NCBI RefSeq assembly: GCF_035222275.1
Contig: NW_026946359.1
Coordinates: 4,712,001 to 4,776,000 of the forward strand
Direction: 5' to 3'
Source: Podospora bellae-mahoneyi
Taxonomy: Eukaryota > Ascomycota > Sordariomycetes > Sordariales > Podosporaceae
Length of the DNA: 64,000 nucleotides
Shown: positions 35,080 to 48,113 of the stretch, piece after piece
Position numbering within the stretch: the first letter of the stretch is position 1
Layout of the letters: each line of letters begins with the position of its first letter
Made by a program: the position numbers and the translations under genes
The notes under the pieces: model-generated
Database searches by the model: none
The model's input: the letters and a program-made list of their open reading frames with translations, nothing else
What the model was told of the DNA's origin: nothing

Positions 35080-38000
35080 ACCTATCGAGTTGGTTATTCA
35101 GTCTTTACCAAGATGAGGGTTGGCGAAAGTGCCAGAGGGCAAATCGAAAGCATCACATCAATAGAAGTCGCGTGTGAGATATCTGGTTGCTTGTGTTGTT
35201 AGAAAAATGCGGTGACTTGAAGAACTACGAGCAGGCAGAACCCATTAAAGGCCAGATGCCGGTCTCCCATGCCGTTTGCATTGCTCAAGGGGACGATGAG
35301 AATGGCTTGCTTGATCACCCCAACCCAAGGGGTGCCAATGCTATGGTGCTGGGTATAAGTGGTAGACAACGCCACACTGGCGCAGTCACACCACACCGGC
35401 GAAAACACTCGATGAAACAGGACAAACTGATGAAGTCAGGTAGATGTCTGGCTCCAAGGAGAGACCTGCACTGTACCTGGTTCCTTGAGTTAACCAACTT
35501 TGGCACTCGTATTCACATCATGTTACCCTCTCCAACATGAGTATCGAACTTTTGGTCAGGTATCCAAGGAGATTGTTTGTGCTAGGAGTAAGACCTTCGA
35601 GTTCGCCGACCATATCCCAATGGCTGCATGACATACCCGTGACCCAATCCTTCCCGGTAAAGCGTGTGATCCTTCGAGGACGGACAGACCCCTTTGCGGA
35701 AGTGAGAACCCAGGAATTTGAACCTGCTTGGGCGAAAGCATTTCTCCGATCCTTGTGGTGGTCTCGCCCTCTGCGGCTAGTGCCGAGAAAGTGAAGTTGT
35801 CTTAGACACCTCTTCAGCAACAACTTTCGGCAGCACTTTCATCCGTTTGGGCTTGCATTGAATGGCGCGGCAATATGAACCCTTCTTGCCAGATACTTAA
35901 TGTATACTTGCTCGAGAGGTAAAATAGGATCAGGGCTGTCGACGATAGAAGAAAAAGTGATAACTAAGTGATAAAACCCCGAACACGATAGATTGTTGAA
36001 AATGTTGAAAAGAGAAGGCTTTTCAGTCAGACCTGTATCTCACAAGGCAACATTTTTCTGAGCCCGCGGTCCATTACATCGTGCTTCCCGGAGCCGGAGT
36101 GCATGAGCTGTGGCGTTAGGGTCAGTTCGACTGTGGCTGTTCATGGGAACTTGACAATCCGGAGAACACGGGGGAAAGGCTTCGAGGCACTCTCGTCACA
36201 GGGAGGTATCATGTCGCGCATCGACTCTACCATAATGAGTGAAAGTAAACTTGCAAGTGAGATACCTGTAGCCGATGTTAGAAATGATTCGCAAACATAG
36301 AGTGATTTTCTTAGAAAGATGATAACCTAGACTTGCCCTTTTCAATAACATGGCACAAGTATTTTTGGTGTCTAATCAAGGAGACATGTGTAGCTTGTTG
36401 CGAATAGCTTCAGTGTTGACCAAAGCGAGATGTTTGTCATCAACGGTCAGGCTCCATCATCGAAAGTTTAGCCATTCGATTTCATCTGAACCGTGACATG
36501 CCGGGAGTTTTCAACATGTCGCTGACGATCATCGCCCGAAAGCCAGTGTTTCGGACACCACACTACAAAGTAGTTGCTCTAAATCTCGGCCCCGGTGAGA
36601 TCCAAGGGCCGCGGAGGGGTTTATTGCACTACCGCGTACAGCGTTTACTAAAAAGACCGTTGCAGTTGGGGGGGATTTTACACGAGAGCAACTCATCGTG
36701 TGAGCTTATTTTTCTCAAAAGTCGTCGACAGAGCCGAATTGGCGGCCCCACCATCACCCCTTTCATCTGCCATCTCCCGGGGCCGAGCCGTCCTTCCGGG
36801 CCTCCACACAGCGGGATGCCCCGGTGGCCAGCTCTCGGCAATTAAAGGGGAAATCGGCGGTCAGCGTATTCTTGTTGGATTGAGCAAACTTTCCATGATG
36901 GAAACAAGCGAGATGGGGCGCTTCATAAGCATAGAAGGGGCATCGAAATCTTGGTCTTCGATGAAGTTCAGACCAGAGGACCCTATGATGCACAGAAATA
37001 GCTTCGAGAACAACCAGATGGAGCAGATCGATGGATCGCGACACAAGCAATGCCTGAATTTGAGATGCGCGGTCCAAGGCCAGGCCAGGGCTGGGATGGA
37101 AGATGGTGTGGGCACACCTGCTGCTCCGTACCGCCCTATTGGGATCGTTGGGGTTCTGATTCTGGCCTCTGATTGGACAGGAGATCTCTGATGTTTCGTC
37201 ACCCACACTTTATGTACTGCCAGCTCAGAGCCCCTCTTCCTTCTGTGAGCTTGTGCCTTTTTCCAAGCTTCCATCTCAAGCCTCAGTGGCCCAGCCTCCC
37301 GACTTTCTGATCCAAGTTGGGCGCTCACCAGCCCTTCCACTTTGTTCATTTTGTGCGTTGTGCTTATTGTCTTGTTGTTTGTCTGGCGCTCTGCTCGTCT
37401 GTTCGTCTGCTCGTCCGCGCAAACCGAGCAAATCAGGGCACGGGGACAGGCAGCAAGCTTGATGGCCGAAACTTCAGATGACGGAGCTCTGTCCGTTCGT
37501 ATATCTCTGCCAGGCATTAATATTCCAAGCTCAATGTTGCACAGCCGCATGCTGCACCTCGAAGCTATTCTTCAGCTTCTTCTTCGTACTACTGGCCTGT
37601 CTGTAATTAGCAACTGGTATCCTGAAATCAAAAGTCCATCCGCCCGACCGACCCGTCGACTGTCTCTATGCTTGTTGGGTCCGAAGCTGCATTGCATGGA
37701 GGCACAAGGCAGGCTGACAGCTTCGGTCTGATGAGATGGATGGATGTTTAAGGTCGAGGAAGCCCAATTCATCTGATCTTCCTCTCCTTTCAGGCCCCCT
37801 TTATCACCAACCCACCACGGCCCTGTCTTTCAAGCTTCTTTTGCTGGAGATCTCGTGCATATCCATCTCCGTTAAAACCAAACAAGCGAGAGCTGCTATG
37901 AGTCCGTGCACCCGCTAAGGCTCAGCTCTGGGCGAAACAGCGATCTCTCAATCACCGTAGCGGAGGGTGGCCCTGGCGTTGTTCCCGTCTGCTTCTACCC

Positions 38001-38877
38001 CCGAAATCGCGGACCTCGGGGCCGTCTTTTTTTTTTTTTTGATTCCCATCTTCACCACTTCGTTCCAACTCGACAGTGGATTGAACGCCCGTTGCCAGCC
38101 ATTGGCTCTCGTCCTCGCTATGTGCTTCTGACCAGTTACACTCCTTGCATATTCACTCGTTTGAACAGCGGGACCAGACCCCTCACAGTCATTAATCAGG
38201 CGGCAGTGACACACAATTGGTGAGTGAGGTCGAAAGTGAGGTACCGCGAGGTGATCTCTCTCGGGTCGAGTGTGGGTTGGGTGTTTGGGTTTTGCGGGAG
38301 GGTCGCGATACGACATCATTGTCGTCACCGAGCTGTGCTGTGCTAATAACTAATTTGTCTAATCGTTGGCAGCCTCATCTTCCGCGCGCACACACACGCA
38401 CACATTCCGAACGTTTTTTTGTCGCTGGACCCGACAAGTAATTGGCGCCAGAGGCTCTGGGACAACGCGCCTAATCTTTATTCTCTGTTTTGGCGCTGCT
38501 GACTGCGCGCCGCTTGGATTTTGAGGGGGCGCGCATATCCGTCCAACCACCAAACTCGTTCGGCAATTTTTGGCCTTCCAGCCACGCATTTTCCAAGGTC
38601 AACAAGTCTCCCGACCTCCAGCTTTTTCGCACCTCCACGCAGCCGCAGCTGTGTCCTTTGCTGCTCTGCTCTGTTGGATCCCCCGGATGGTCTAGGACCT
38701 CACAATCTTGCTTCCATTCTTACATTCCCTCCACACCATTGTTAATTTTGCGCTTTGTGGTCTCTCAGAGCCAAGATTCCCGGCTTTCCGGAATTCCTAC
38801 GGTGAGTGAATGCCAGCTGGAAGCTCCGCAACAGCTCATACACCAACCCCACCATCATTGCATGAATCCTTGATCAG
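35080..38877. other. 3.8 kb intergenic region with leader of the coiled-coil gene
   Basis: Upstream of the Pth11-like gene no coding exon is supported. The right part probably carries the 5' untranslated leader of the coiled-coil gene: a plausible leader intron at 38221-38372 (donor GTGAGT, branch CTAAT, acceptor GGCAG) and another at 38802-38877 (donor GTGAGT, acceptor ATCAG). A 14-nt T run lies at 38027-38040. A 229-codon minus-strand open frame at 36861-37550 shows no recognisable features. Confidence 0.4.
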
Positions 38878-41186
38878 GAACAGCCTCTGATCTGGCAACC
38901 CGACAGCAGCTCCCAGCCCCGTCCCCAGACCCTTGCCACCGCCGTCACCACGCTGAGTGGTGGCAGTCCCGCTTTCGCCTTGTCGACCACACCAGCCCCC
39001 GCTGGTGCTTTGGGAGACCTTGCTGCTGGCAGTCAAGAAGGTTCCCTTCGCGACCCTAGCGATTTCCACCACCCAACCTCCCCGTCTTTTTTCCAGCGTC
39101 AGCAACAGCAGCAGCAAACCTTCCAACCTCGCCCCGGCACTGTCACGCCCCAGCAACGCGAAGACAGAACCCCCACACCGTCTTCACACAGGACTCTCCG
39201 TCGCACTCCGCGCTTCTCGGCTACTCCCAGTCCACGACCTTCCGTGACCCAGCGCCGACCGCACTTTGAGGCAGCCGCCGGTGGAGCTGTCCCACCGCCG
39301 ATATTCTCTCTTCCCGGTGCTCGCAACAGCTTTGGTCAACCCGAACAGGTATTCAGTTCCCTTCGACGACAGCTCTCCCAGGATCTCAGTGACGACGACG
39401 AAGAGACCTCCACTGGCTTGCCATATCTCTACGTTCACCAGCGCCTTTCTTCCTCTACCAAGGACAAGCCGCCTCACCCCCTCCTTAGCCTCTCCAAGCA
39501 GACCCAAAGCGCCATCCTTTGGACCCTTGAGGAAGCACTTCGCCAGCCCAATTCGTTTTCGCCTGACTTTGTCGAAGAAAACGCTTCGATGGCCGACCTT
39601 CTTGCTGGTAGTGGCCCTACCACCACCAACGGCAATGGGGGTGCGACCACGCGACCAACAGCGCCTCCAGCCCAACCTGGATCCCCTCAGCAAGTAATTC
39701 GTGGCCCTAGGATGATCATGCGAGAGCGTGCCGAGCGCGAAGCGAGACAGAGAGCCGAACGGGAGCAGATGGAGCGCGTTCGTGCTGAAGAAGAGGCTCG
39801 TTTGCTTGAAGAGTCTCGGCGACGTGCTGCTGAGCGCAGAGCTCCCGTTGCTGGCGCTGCTCCAGAGATCAGCCACACCCCCAGTGACCCAGCTTCTCAG
39901 CGACGACAACAGCGTGCCCAGGAAGCCAGTGGCCACACCCGGATGCCTTCATCATCCTTGGCCCAGCAGCAACCCTCTGCTATCCCACCTCCACTGAGAC
40001 CTAGAAATGCTCAGACCCCGCAGAACTTTAGCTCTACGCCCCAGCCGGGTGCCGGAGCAGTCCCATCGCAACCTGGCGCGGACTCGACATCACAAGCCAT
40101 GGGCTCCAGTCGGGTTAAGAATTCGTTTCCTCATGCTTTTGAGCGCTGGGAGGCCCTGTCTGCGCACTGGGAAGGTATGACCAGCTTTTGGTTGCGCAGG
40201 CTTCAGGAAAATACAGATGAGGCTGAGCGAAACCCAATATCGTCTCAGCTCTCTCGCCAAGTTGCAGACTTGTCGGCTGCAGGCGCTAATCTATTCCATG
40301 CCGTTGTCGAACTGCAGAGACTGCGTGCGAGTACTGAGAGGAAGTTTCAACGTTGGTTTTACGAAACTCGTTCTGCCGAAGAGCGTCATCAGGAAGTCAA
40401 TGCTACCCTGCACGCTCAACTTGAGCAGGAGCAACAGCGACGAATTGAGGCTGCTGACAATGCGGCGAAATACGAAGCTGAGAACGCCAAGCTTCAGAAA
40501 TTGGTTACCGAAATGCGACGCGAATTGCTCATCTCCAAGGAAGAAGCCCGCCGGGCGTGGGAGGAGCTTGGTCGCCGCGAACAGGAAGAGCGTGAGCGTG
40601 TCGCTGCTTTGCAGCAGGGCGCTCCAACCACTGTTGGGGGAGTGCCCGTTGTCGTGATGACTCAAAGTGTCCCGAGCCGTGAGCCAAGCCGTCACCAGCG
40701 TTCGCAAAGCCAGCAAACCGCCGACACTTCGGAATACATTGCTGCCCAAGGACCTCAATACCCCGACTATGCTCAGTCCACGACTTCTCAACCTCGCGCT
40801 TCTTCACCGGACAACCACCCAGGATATTTCGTTCCGACCAATGAACCTCCTCGCCAAGCTCAGTATGCTGCCGAGTCCGAAGCTGGTTACGACGAAGGTA
40901 CGTGTTCCTGTACCTGACACTGCCCAACTGATGTGAGCAAGATGCTAACCGAGAAGCAGATGATTATGATGAAACCCCGACTTCTCAGGCTGAACAGACA
41001 AATTACCCACCGTCCAGTTCCCAGTGGGCAGGCACGTACACTGGACAACCCGACTACTCAGGACAAAGTTTTGCGGCTCCCGGTTGGGAACAAATGCCTC
41101 GACACCACCATCCAACTCGGCTCAGTGACGTTCTAGAGGAAGACGAGCGCAGTCGGACATCGGCGAGCCAAGTCAGTCGAGCCTGA
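38878..41186 (+). CDS. Coiled-coil protein of unknown function, N-terminus unresolved
   Basis: The frame runs from an acceptor at 38877 to a donor at 40897, then after a 62-nt intron (40898-40959) to the stop at 41186, at least 748 residues. No in-frame ATG exists between the last upstream stop (38863-38865) and 39590, so the start codon lies on an unidentified upstream exon or is not AUG; the left boundary is the best acceptor. The N-terminal 200 residues are Ser/Pro/Gln-rich with a poly-Gln run. The middle carries a highly charged coiled coil with MRERAEREARQRAEREQMER. A compact block at about residue 390-440 (SFPHAFERWEALSAHWEGMT) is the most conserved-looking part. A second coiled coil (EERHQEVNATLHAQLEQEQQ) follows. 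The C-terminus is Gln/Tyr/Pro-rich. No known family recognised; a cytoskeletal or scaffold role is only a guess. Confidence 0.7.
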
Positions 41187-42841
41187 CAATGACAGTAAAT
41201 GACTTCAACAACAAACCCTGCACAAATTATGTTCGGCATAAACGACCATGACCCAACGTTTCATGAGACAGGACACATATTTCTGGCTTCACTCGCATAG
41301 AACAGATTTCTCTTTCTGCGGTACTGTTTTGGGTGTTCAACGCATCGACTGACGGTCTTGGCTTCTTCGGCATCAAGACGTGGGGGCTACTATTTTCACA
41401 AACTCGCATTAATCACAATTGTCCATCTCGTCCCCAAACGACTCTCGAAGCTATCTCATAGATCTCCTATCTTGCGGCAAAGCTTTGAAGGTGGTACAAT
41501 ACTCACGACATGTGTGCATACGACTTTGCGGTGTTTCCGGCATTCTGGCTTTTTTTTTTTCAAACTTCATTGGCGCGGCGTTTTGTTATCATGCGACCAA
41601 GACAGGCGTGGTGTTTTTCTCAGGGGAAAGCATTCCATTTTGATGCTTGTCCGGCGGTGCCTTGTTTGCTACCGTGGACAAGCGGGTTCGGGGTACAAAC
41701 AGGTTGTTCATTTCTCAAAACTGGGGGGGGGGGGGCTGACTTCCAAATGGGGAAAAGACAAATTTTCCCATGACGGATTAGATGACAATGTCCATATATC
41801 GATGCGACGATGCATGTTTCCCGATATCCCTCGACAAAGGTTTCTGTGGTGCGGCGGCTTGCCCTCTGCTCGGTGCTGTGGGCGGGAAGGATGGTGGATA
41901 ATTTTTGGTAATGGGGATGGACGAGATGTCACAAGAGCGTGGAGAGTTATTTTTTTCAGTTCACGGGAAGGTGGCAGAAAGTCAAAATGGGGGGCAGCGC
42001 CGGGTTTCATCGGGGGGTGGGGGCAAGACGAGACGCTTTATGGAGCGTACATGGAAACTATGGAGAGGGGCGGTATTTTTGTAGTTTTTACTTTTGGACA
42101 GGAGAAGGTTCAAAGGGGGAATGTCTGACGAGGTGGCGTTGGCTGGGCTATGGTTTTCACGTTCCAGTGTCGTTTGATGGCTCACAGAGGTCAACATTGG
42201 TCACAAATTAGTAGCCCCGGAGGGTGTTGGCCTTGTGTACGAGTTACTTTCGGTATTGGGACGTTTTTCTCGGTGGTCTGCTGCCGACACCGGCAAGTCC
42301 CGGAGGGGGATTTGTCCATGGTCTGTTTGGTGTTCCTAGTTGAATTCAAAACCTGTCATCTGAACATCTGTGGAATCGTGCATTGCTTCATGTGCGCCTT
42401 TGTGACGTGAAATAGTGGGGATTGAGATGGTAAGACACCACCAAGATTTAGTGACATAAGCGGTGGGGGCGGCCCCTGTAGCTGCGTAGCATTCAGGTAC
42501 TTGAACAGCTCTTGTTTGGCGGCTCACGCCGAAACCTTTGACGTTGTCATTGAACCAGCTGCTTGAGAACTCAATTTCTACCACGCGACACGCATACTGT
42601 CACAAGGGGTGCGGTCGTATAAGAGTACGGGCGGCTAGGCATAACATCTCCCAAGACCCCCCGTGGAAAAGCCATTGATCAGAGTAAAGATGGGGGCGTC
42701 GTCACTGAGGCTGCTCATACGGCCTGGTGTGTTGAGTTGCCGGTATATATACGCTCTTTTTTTACCCCTTCATTTCCAACTCCCTGGGGTTTCTGTTCGG
42801 ATTTTGAAAACGGGAACTCAATTCCTTCAAGCCTCTTCAAG
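41187..42841. other. 1.65 kb intergenic region
   Basis: This region holds the 3' end of the coiled-coil gene and the promoter of the HAD hydrolase gene. A 13-nt G run lies at 41723-41735 and G-rich tracts follow it. A 256-codon plus-strand frame (41358-42128) lacks an ATG at its start and has biased low-complexity composition; I do not accept it as a gene. Confidence 0.5.
42744..42751 (+). promoter_or_regulatory. TATA box of the HAD hydrolase gene
   Basis: TATATATA lies 91 bp before the ATG at 42842 and is followed by a pyrimidine-rich stretch, the usual arrangement of a fungal core promoter. Confidence 0.5.
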
Positions 42842-44285
42842 ATGAAATCAACTGACATTCTCCTCCTCCTCAGCAGCACCCTCTCAAGAACCAGCACCGC
42901 CGCTCTCATCAACAACAGAAAAACTAGCCCCTCACTATTCCGCCCACCATCACAACCACCATCGCTCGTCACCACCAGAGGCTTCAGAGATGACACCTTC
43001 TCCAAGCCTCCATCCTCAATAGGCAAAAGATGGACCAGACCTGACTCTGCCACCCCATCAGAATGGGAGGCCCCTTCCTTTGCCTTTGCCTTTGAGTAAG
43101 CCCTTTCTCTCCCATCTGGTCTCTTATACTGATGATAATCCCAGCATCGACGGCGTCCTCCTCCACGAAAAAGCCCCCCTCGCCGGCGCGGCCCAGACCC
43201 TCGCGCTGCTGGACTACTACCACATCCCATTCATCCTCCTCACCAACGGCGGCGGCAAGTTCGAGGCCGACCGCGTGGCGGAGCTGAACGAGAAGCTGGG
43301 CAGCCACATGACAACTGAGAATTTCTGCCAGTCTCACACCCCGTTTCAGGACCTGTTGCCAGTGTACCGGGACAAGACCATCTTGGTGACGGGGAGTGAC
43401 TACGGGAAGTGCAGGGAGATCATGGAGGGGTATGGGTTCAGGAGTGTGGTCACGCCGGGGGACATCTTCAAGGCGGCGCCCGAGGTGTTTCCTTTTGATA
43501 CCGTCCGGGGGAAGGTGGGGAGGGATTTGCCGAAGCCAATCTGGAGGCCGAGGAAGGAAGCCGGGGAGCATCATCAAGGGACGAAGGGGATGGTGAGGGA
43601 TACTGAGCAGGAGGAAAGAGAGGGGAAGTTGGAGGATCATTTAAAGGTTGAGGCGATGTTTGTGTTGAATGACCCGAGGGATTGGGCGTTGGATGTGCAG
43701 GTGTTTATGGACTTGTTGCAGTCGAAGCAGGGGTATGTGGGCACGTATTCGGAGGAGAACAACAAGGGACGGTGGCAGGGGGATGGCCAGCCGAAGCTGT
43801 TTTTTAGCAACTCGGATCTGATCTGGGCGGCCAAGTATCACCTTCCGCGGTTTGGGCAGGGGGCGTTTCAGCATGCGTTGGTGGGGATTTGGAAGGAGGT
43901 TACGGAAGGGAAGAAGGAGCTGGTACGGACGAGCTTTGGGAAGCCGCATAGGGAGACGTATGAGTATGCGGAGGAGATGCTAGTGAGGCATCGGGGGGGG
44001 TGGTTGAGGGCGAAGGGGTACAAGGAGGGGGAGATTGAGGGGGGTTTGAAGAGGGTTTACATGGTGGGGGATAATCCTGAGAGTGATATTGCTGGGGCGA
44101 ACGACTATAATGGGAAGGGGAAGTATGGGACGGAGTGGGTGAGCTTGTTGGTGGAGACGGGGGTGTTTGATGCGACGAGGATGAACTTTAAAGATGGAGA
44201 TGTGAGGAAGGCGGATGTGGTGAAGCCAAATGTTGCGGAGGCGGTGAAGTGGGCGTTGAGGAATGAGGGGTGGGTTGATGAGTAG
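42842..44285 (+). CDS. HAD-superfamily hydrolase, CECR5/HDHD5 family
   Basis: Two exons (42842-43095, 43145-44285) around a 49-nt intron, phase 2, give 464 residues. The splice rebuilds the HAD motif I, FAFDIDGVLL, with nucleophile Asp85 and Asp87. Motif II is in ILLTNGGGK (about 118) and the acidic motif IV in GDNPESDIAGAND (about 392). These and the large cap domain identify the eukaryotic CECR5 subfamily, often mitochondrial. The N-terminus (Ser/Arg/Leu-rich, no acidic residues for about 45 residues) looks like a mitochondrial presequence. The substrate is unknown. A Glu/Lys-rich insertion (TEQEEREGKLEDH) lies in the cap. The codon composition changes sharply from C-rich to G-rich near 43390. 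Confidence 0.9.
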
Positions 44286-44568
44286 ATGTGTGTTAATGGG
44301 ATAGATACCTTGAATAGGATGATGAATGAGATCACTGTGTCGAGCCTGATCTTGAAGAAGTGTATTTTCCTGAATGGGGGTCAAGCATTTGAGTGGGTAA
44401 CAAACGTATGGCAAATTTGGTCCTGTTTAAACTTCACGGAATATACAGACTGTGTGTGAAGGCTCATCTTCTGTCAGCAGATCTCTGTTCATCCAGTCGA
44501 GGTGTGAAAGTATTCTAATTACATGTATGTTATTCTAATGTTGACTCCCTTGTAACAACCAATTATAA

Positions 44569-44659
44569 GGGCCGCTGGTCTAGTGGTATGATTCTCGCTT
44601 AGGGTTCACCCTATAGCATTGCTTGCGAGAGGTCCCGGGTTCAATCCCCGGGTGGCCCC
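44569..44659 (+). tRNA. tRNA-Pro (AGG) with 19-nt intron
   Basis: A full cloverleaf can be drawn: acceptor stem GGGCCGC pairs with GTGGCCC (one G-T pair) and is followed by discriminator C; the anticodon stem CTCGC/GCGAG encloses loop TTAGGGT with anticodon AGG; the T arm is CCGGG TTCAATC CCCGG. A canonical intron sits directly after position 37 (44605-44623) and contains CCCTA, complementary to the anticodon loop TAGGG, as nuclear tRNA introns do. The mature tRNA is 72 nt before CCA addition and decodes proline CCN codons. A 10-T Pol III terminator follows at 44666-44675. Confidence 0.97.
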
Positions 44660-44665
44660 GTCTTC

Positions 44666-44675
44666 TTTTTTTTTT
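44666..44675 (+). terminator. RNA polymerase III terminator of tRNA-Pro
   Basis: A run of ten T residues begins seven bases after the tRNA 3' end, an ideal Pol III stop signal. Confidence 0.95.
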
Positions 44676-47600
44676 CGCGACTCACCTGCAACACTACTCA
44701 AGTAGTGAGGCTATCTTTCTATGTATGTATGTATGGCCCTGTGGTTGTGTAGGAAGGCAAACAGCCAACAGCTAGCTCGCTCTACGTGGGGAGTATGGTC
44801 ACAACACCCTCTAAAGGAAGCAGCAGTAAACTGCTTACACTCCCAACCTTGATGGAGGTGTGTGGCCTCTGCTCGACGTTGGCGAGAATATATTGCCATC
44901 CACTTCGCAGTGCTTCATGTGCTTCCCTCAGGCGCCAAAATAGTACTATCACTCTACGTGGGGTTGTGAGCAAAGATAAGCCCTCATAGTAGGCAGGCCT
45001 TTGAATTCTTAGCTAGCATATATGTCTGTGTGTCCCAGGAGATACAGCTTCTCAGTGCCATAGCCGAGGAAACGACCACTCGGGTTTCCAACGTGGTGAC
45101 ACACACACAAACACATCAAGACAAAAGCCGAGACCTGCATTTTCGGGTTCGTCGTTCTAGGTCTGTATCGGCCTTCATGTTGTGCTATGCAGCCACGCTT
45201 GCAAAAAAAAGTCAGTCTGGCGGTATGTGTCTCTTGTGCTTGATATGTGTGTGTGGTGGTGGTATCGGTTTAATATGTGTGTATATAGCCGGGACCAATG
45301 ATGTGTAATCTACTGGATGCTATTTTGGTTAGGAATGGACATCCCGTTCTGCAGCCAGCATAAGAGACGGAATGGAGAAAAAGAAGAGACATTGCGGAGG
45401 AGGGGGGCCAGAGGGCTGGAACTTGGGGAATGAGGTCTTGGACAAGTCGAGGCTCGGGAACGGATGGCGAGGAATCGTGGCGATATCGGTGGTTGAGGTG
45501 GTGGTGGTGGCCGGACTATCCCAACCCACAGGTCAAAACCCGGCGTCTTGGGAGGTTTGGTTGTTCGGTTGGAGTCGTGCAGAGGATAATCTTCCTATCC
45601 CCCTCTCCCCTCTGCCGTGCTTGCCTCGTGCCTGCATCCATCCATGATGAAGAGTTTCGAGACGAGGCCCGAGTGTTCCTTGCTCCGAGTACGACAACCA
45701 TCCCGACGATGCCAAGAACCAATACGTTTTCTGATGGTTGCGAAACATTGGGCCTGGAATCTGGGTTGAAAGATAAACATTGCCTGGTTCAGGACCCCTC
45801 AGCTTTGGGAGAAGGCTCGGACCGAAAGTGCTAAACGGGACGCTCAGCTGGTGTTTTCTGCCCATGAGATTTTGTATATGAGTCGTGACAGCGGCAACCA
45901 GAGCCAAATGCGACACCGAGCAGCGGGGAGAACGGGACGAAGAGTATCATTCTTCTGTAGGTTTTGCAGCCCATCCTACCGATGGCCCCCCAACCCCCCT
46001 GCGGTTGCGCCATGTACGGAAAGCTCCAAGGTTTTCTATTCGCCAAAAATCATCGTTCAGCGTGGTATAGATATGGCATTAGCTGCAGCTTCCGCGATCT
46101 TAGGTGTCTCTGGAGGATTCAAGGTCTTGTGCTCGGCACGGGTTGGATTATGGAACGTGGGAAAACCGTGCCGGTGAAGTAGAATGGAAATGCGGTCATG
46201 AATTGCGCCCTATGTTGTTGAACACTCGCTGGCCTGGTAGTGAGTGTCTCGATCCACGGCCAAGTAAGTGTAAACTGATAAGGATGTGTTTCCGCTGCTA
46301 AGAAGAACGATATTCATGACAACTGATTAGACAGAGGCGCTAAAAAGAACATTGCTTGAGATAGGCTTGAGAGCAGTATCATGCACCGAAGCCACACCTG
46401 TACGTAAACTCCGAAAGGTGCAAATCGTGGGTGAGATGGTGAAGATGAAAAGGTGGGGGTTGAATGTGAAAGCAGAGTGGGCTTAGTCAGATGGAAACGG
46501 GCGCTGCTAACCACAAGAACTCTAAGCGATTGCGGACTTCAAACCCATTTGACGAATTTAGGTCCGGATCCAAGACTTAGCCAATGGAAACGGAGGTGCA
46601 CCTGGCAGTCAAGTCGGTCTTGGGACGGATGTTGCAACCCCGGCCGGCTGTTGTTCCCGCCCCGCAGAGAAGTTGAGAGGAGCAAGATGGCCGGTGGGTG
46701 GCTCGTGATGGCGAGTTTGTAGGCATATCCGTACTTTCTCCAGGCTTGCAAGCTTCTACAATATCGCCATCTTTGTCTTTGATTTGTACACTAGTCATAC
46801 CCCCGCGAATCCCGATCGAAAATGTTGGAAATAATGCATTTCCTAGACCCAAATTCGCCGTTTCAGACCATCGTGCCACGGGGCCAGGCGGGAGATAAGA
46901 AGAAGCATCATGGGTCGCCGATATTAAACACAGGGCAAAGAGATGCCGCCATTGGCCGAGGTCTCTTGGATGCATCGCCGCCCATCAGGAAAACGAGTGG
47001 CAAGTTCCCCGTCGAGCCTACCGTGCCGTTTTGCACCCCGTTTTCCCTTACTGATTCTTTTCAAGCCCATCATCCCACATGGGGCCCAAGTGGTCCCCAA
47101 TCCAGATGCCAGAGCATTTGATATTGGAGGCATGAAAAAAGACCGTCAGTGCGACATCGCTTGTGAGTTGATTCGGCCCTCCGCTTCAGACACCTCTGGC
47201 CTGGCACACCCAGCCCAGCCCTGCGGCAGCTATCACCAATGCTTTTTTGCTTCTTCTCTCCTTCTTTCGAAGCCGACCATCGCTTCCATGCGTCAGGGCG
47301 CGCATTAGTGTTATCTCATCGCGACGGGATGGATCAAGGAACAGCATCACGCAAGCAGTCTCCAGGTCTCTGGGCAATGCTGGGCCCCCGCCTCGATCCC
47401 TGTCACATCGCCGGGAGCTCAACCCATTAAACCAGCCATCAGGCCAATTTAGGCAGGTCAGCAGTCGCTGGGGGTCGCTGTGGTCGACGGCTTGTGTGCT
47501 TCCTGTGCTTCCAGAAGCAGCCCCTCCTTCATTTTCACCCGCTAGCGAGTTGACCTGACCCTCCCATGGTCCTGCTCCCCCAGGCCCGCCGAGAAGTCGC

Positions 47601-48113
47601 CCAGCCGAACCAGTGTTTGCCCTTGGCCCAGTGCACTCCATGTCGCCGACGCTGGCTGTTGCAGAGAATCCACCGTTTCTTTACCACCACCTTCTCCCCT
47701 TCCAAGACCACCACTTCTCCATTCCTACGCTGTCGCCCACTGCCCCGTTCGTCGCTGGCTCTGTCTCACCTGTGTGAACCCCGGGCCCCGCTTCTTCACT
47801 GATCAGTGAGCCAGTGATCTGCGCATTGAAGCACGAGGCAGCCATGTCCAGTTTCAATATACATTAATCCATCCCCCTGTCTTAGCTGCGCTCGCGCCAT
47901 TGACTTTGTTTTCTCTTTTTTCTTCTCCCTACAACACCAAAACGTTGCTGTTTTGCGTGGCGGCCCCGACGACACACCACTGGGCGCGTCGATTACATCC
48001 TTTCTTGCTTCTCCGGCCCTGTCGCGCCGGGAGCAACGGAGCGGGCCGATACTCGCTCCGCTCAACCAAGGGGATCTCTGAAGGAAGGCAGTGTGGATTG
48101 AGACAGAACCAAA
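44676..48113. other. 3.4 kb intergenic region
   Basis: This region between tRNA-Pro and the oligopeptide transporter gene has mixed composition. A short ATGT tetranucleotide repeat lies at about 44720-44734. Open frames up to about 150 codons occur on both strands but overlap each other and show no domain, no splice logic and no consistent third-position bias. It could hold a noncoding RNA; sequence alone cannot show that. Confidence 0.45.

Noticed and set aside
35690-35800. tRNA-like segment on the minus strand with a B-box-like GGTTCAAATTCC
   Set aside because: The T loop would need eight bases and no acceptor or anticodon stem can be drawn, so it is not a tRNA gene.
36861-37550. 229-codon minus-strand open frame with an ATG
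   Set aside because: No domain, no splice partners and no consistent codon preference.
41358-42128. 256-codon plus-strand open frame
   Set aside because: It has no ATG at its start, spans a 13-G run and lies in G-rich 3' sequence; its composition is explained by base skew.
45430-47641. Several 100-150 codon open frames on both strands
   Set aside because: They overlap one another, lack recognisable domains and many start at non-AUG codons.
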